Source: Rhizobium sp. CF080
GTDB lineage: Bacteria > Pseudomonadota > Alphaproteobacteria > Rhizobiales > Rhizobiaceae
Assembly (NCBI RefSeq): GCF_000282095.2
Contig: NZ_AKKC02000001.1
Coordinates: 185,294-249,293, forward strand
Length of the DNA: 64,000 bases
Direction: 5' to 3'
The position numbers and the translations under genes are program-made. Position 1 is the first letter of the stretch. Each line of letters starts with the position of its first letter. The notes under the pieces were generated by a model. It did no database searches, was not told the origin of the DNA, and worked only from the letters and a program-made list of their open reading frames with translations. Below are positions 63,333-64,000 of this stretch, in pieces.

Positions 63333-64000
63333 TCATTCGACAGCACATATGCCGTCGCGCAAACGATAGGGACGATTGCATTCCCAGTCGTTGCCGGACG
63401 AGCTGAGATGCGCTTTCTCGGGAACCTTGATCTTCAGACATTCGCCGCCCTTGGGCGCGAAGCCGCGGTCGCATCTCCATCTCTCACCATAGGCCGCGTC
63501 GACGAAGATCGCGTTTGCCGGAATCTCGACGGCAGCGCATGTCGGCCCCTTGATCTCAAAACCCCTGTCGCATTTCCATTCGTTGCCGCTGGCCGTGAGA
63601 TAGGCGTGAGCCGGAACCGCCAGTCGAACGCACGTTTCCCCGCCGACTTGATAACCCCGTTCGCACTCCCATCCGGAGCCGCGGGCTGACTCGGTCAGAA
63701 ATGCATTCTCCGGTACCTTGATGAGGTCGCATCCCGTATCGCTCTGGCGATATCCGCGAAGGCATTTCCACCGATCGCCGGAAAAGGAATCGAGATAGGC
63801 ATGGTCCGGAACATCGACGGGCCGGCATTGATCGTCCTTCTGACGGAAACCATAGTGGCATTCCCAGCCCTTTCCGTAGGATGTCTCCGTCAGGAATGCA
63901 TTGGCCGGAAGCTTCACTGCTAGGCACGCATCGTTCTGCTTTCGAAAGCCTTGATTGCATTCCCAGCCCGATCCATAGCGATTTGCCTCGGCATTGGCAG
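63333..64000 (-). CDS. Cys-rich tandem-repeat protein, 5' end outside window
   Basis: The frame is open from the TAG/TGA at 63333 to the window edge (222 codons). It consists of six complete repeats and part of a seventh, each ~31-33 residues, of consensus V-P-x-x-A-x-L-(5-7)-G-x-x-W-x-C-x-R-G-Y/F-(6-7)-C-x-x-I/V. Examples are VPAHAYLTASGNEWKCDRGF and VPENAFLTESARGSGWECER. Each repeat has two Cys about 11 residues apart, one Trp and one conserved Pro, suggesting a disulfide per repeat and an extracytoplasmic location. I recognise the pattern from rhizobial hypothetical proteins but know no function. The N-terminus and any signal peptide are not visible. Confidence 0.8.
   Translation of the reverse strand, partial: ANAEANRYGSGWECNQGFRKQNDACLAVKLPANAFLTETSYGKGWECHYGFRQKDDQCRPVDVPDHAYLDSFSGDRWKCLRGYRQSDTGCDLIKVPENAFLTESARGSGWECERGYQVGGETCVRLAVPAHAYLTASGNEWKCDRGFEIKGPTCAAVEIPANAIFVDAAYGERWRCDRGFAPKGGECLKIKVPEKAHLSSSGNDWECNRPYRLRDGICAVE

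Overview
The window is chromosomal DNA of a high-GC alphaproteobacterium of the order Rhizobiales, most likely family Rhizobiaceae (Rhizobium/Agrobacterium-like). The gene content and order (rluB/tadA, ileS, groESL with CIRCE, hisS-hisZ-hisG, glcDEF, rsmE-gshA, rlmE next to ppx), the short HisG that needs HisZ, the plant/alphaproteobacterial-type GshA, the DUF1127 protein and the RIME-like intergenic repeats all fit that assignment. No prophage, IS element, CRISPR array or plasmid function was seen; the window is mostly core chromosome with small accessory insertions.

Layout. 1-8 kb: RNA modification and translation (rluB, tadA, ileS), a Phd/PIN toxin-antitoxin pair divergent from ileS, ribF and a HAD phosphatase. 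The 5' leader of ileS carries a 20-codon peptide with four isoleucine codons followed by an intrinsic-terminator-like hairpin, which looks like a transcription attenuator. 8-12 kb: an acyltransferase and a chromate module (rhodanese-ChrB protein, ChrA) with a decayed chrA fragment beside it. 12-18 kb: heat-shock operon groESL under an RpoH-like promoter and CIRCE, a Na+/H+ antiporter, an HD-GYP protein, DoxX and a GFA-family protein. 18-22 kb: histidine genes hisS-hisZ-hisG (minus strand) with a RIME-like repeat inside the operon. 22-28 kb: a RelBE-like pair, a metal-binding exported pair, HAD hydrolase, Tag glycosylase, two tandem L,D-transpeptidases and an outer-membrane barrel protein. 28-33.5 kb: glycolate oxidase glcD-glcE-glcF with a second RIME-like repeat and a divergent GntR regulator. 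33.5-41 kb: Nudix, phosphate transporter, rsmE, gshA, DUF937, DUF1127, a LysR regulator and a third toxin-antitoxin pair. 41-50 kb: dienelactone hydrolase-like protein, guaB, a Tat-exported metallo-beta-lactamase-fold protein divergent from a drug efflux MFS, rlmE-ppx and tRNA-Gln(CUG).

50-64 kb: a small lower-GC two-gene cassette lies just after the tRNA-Gln gene. Then comes a stress/low-oxygen block: P-type cation ATPase, CBS-BON protein, universal stress protein, Nudix and a HlyD-RbbA-YhhJ type exporter. FNR/FixK-type boxes (TTGAC-N4-ATCAA or close variants) sit near the -41.5 position in front of the ATPase, the stress protein and the exporter, with a weaker one before the CBS gene, so these units probably form a co-regulated microaerobic regulon. 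The end holds several very small basic or hydrophilic proteins, a cold-shock protein and a truncated Cys-rich tandem-repeat protein running off the window.

All calls rest on reading the sequence and on remembered family motifs; no database search was run.
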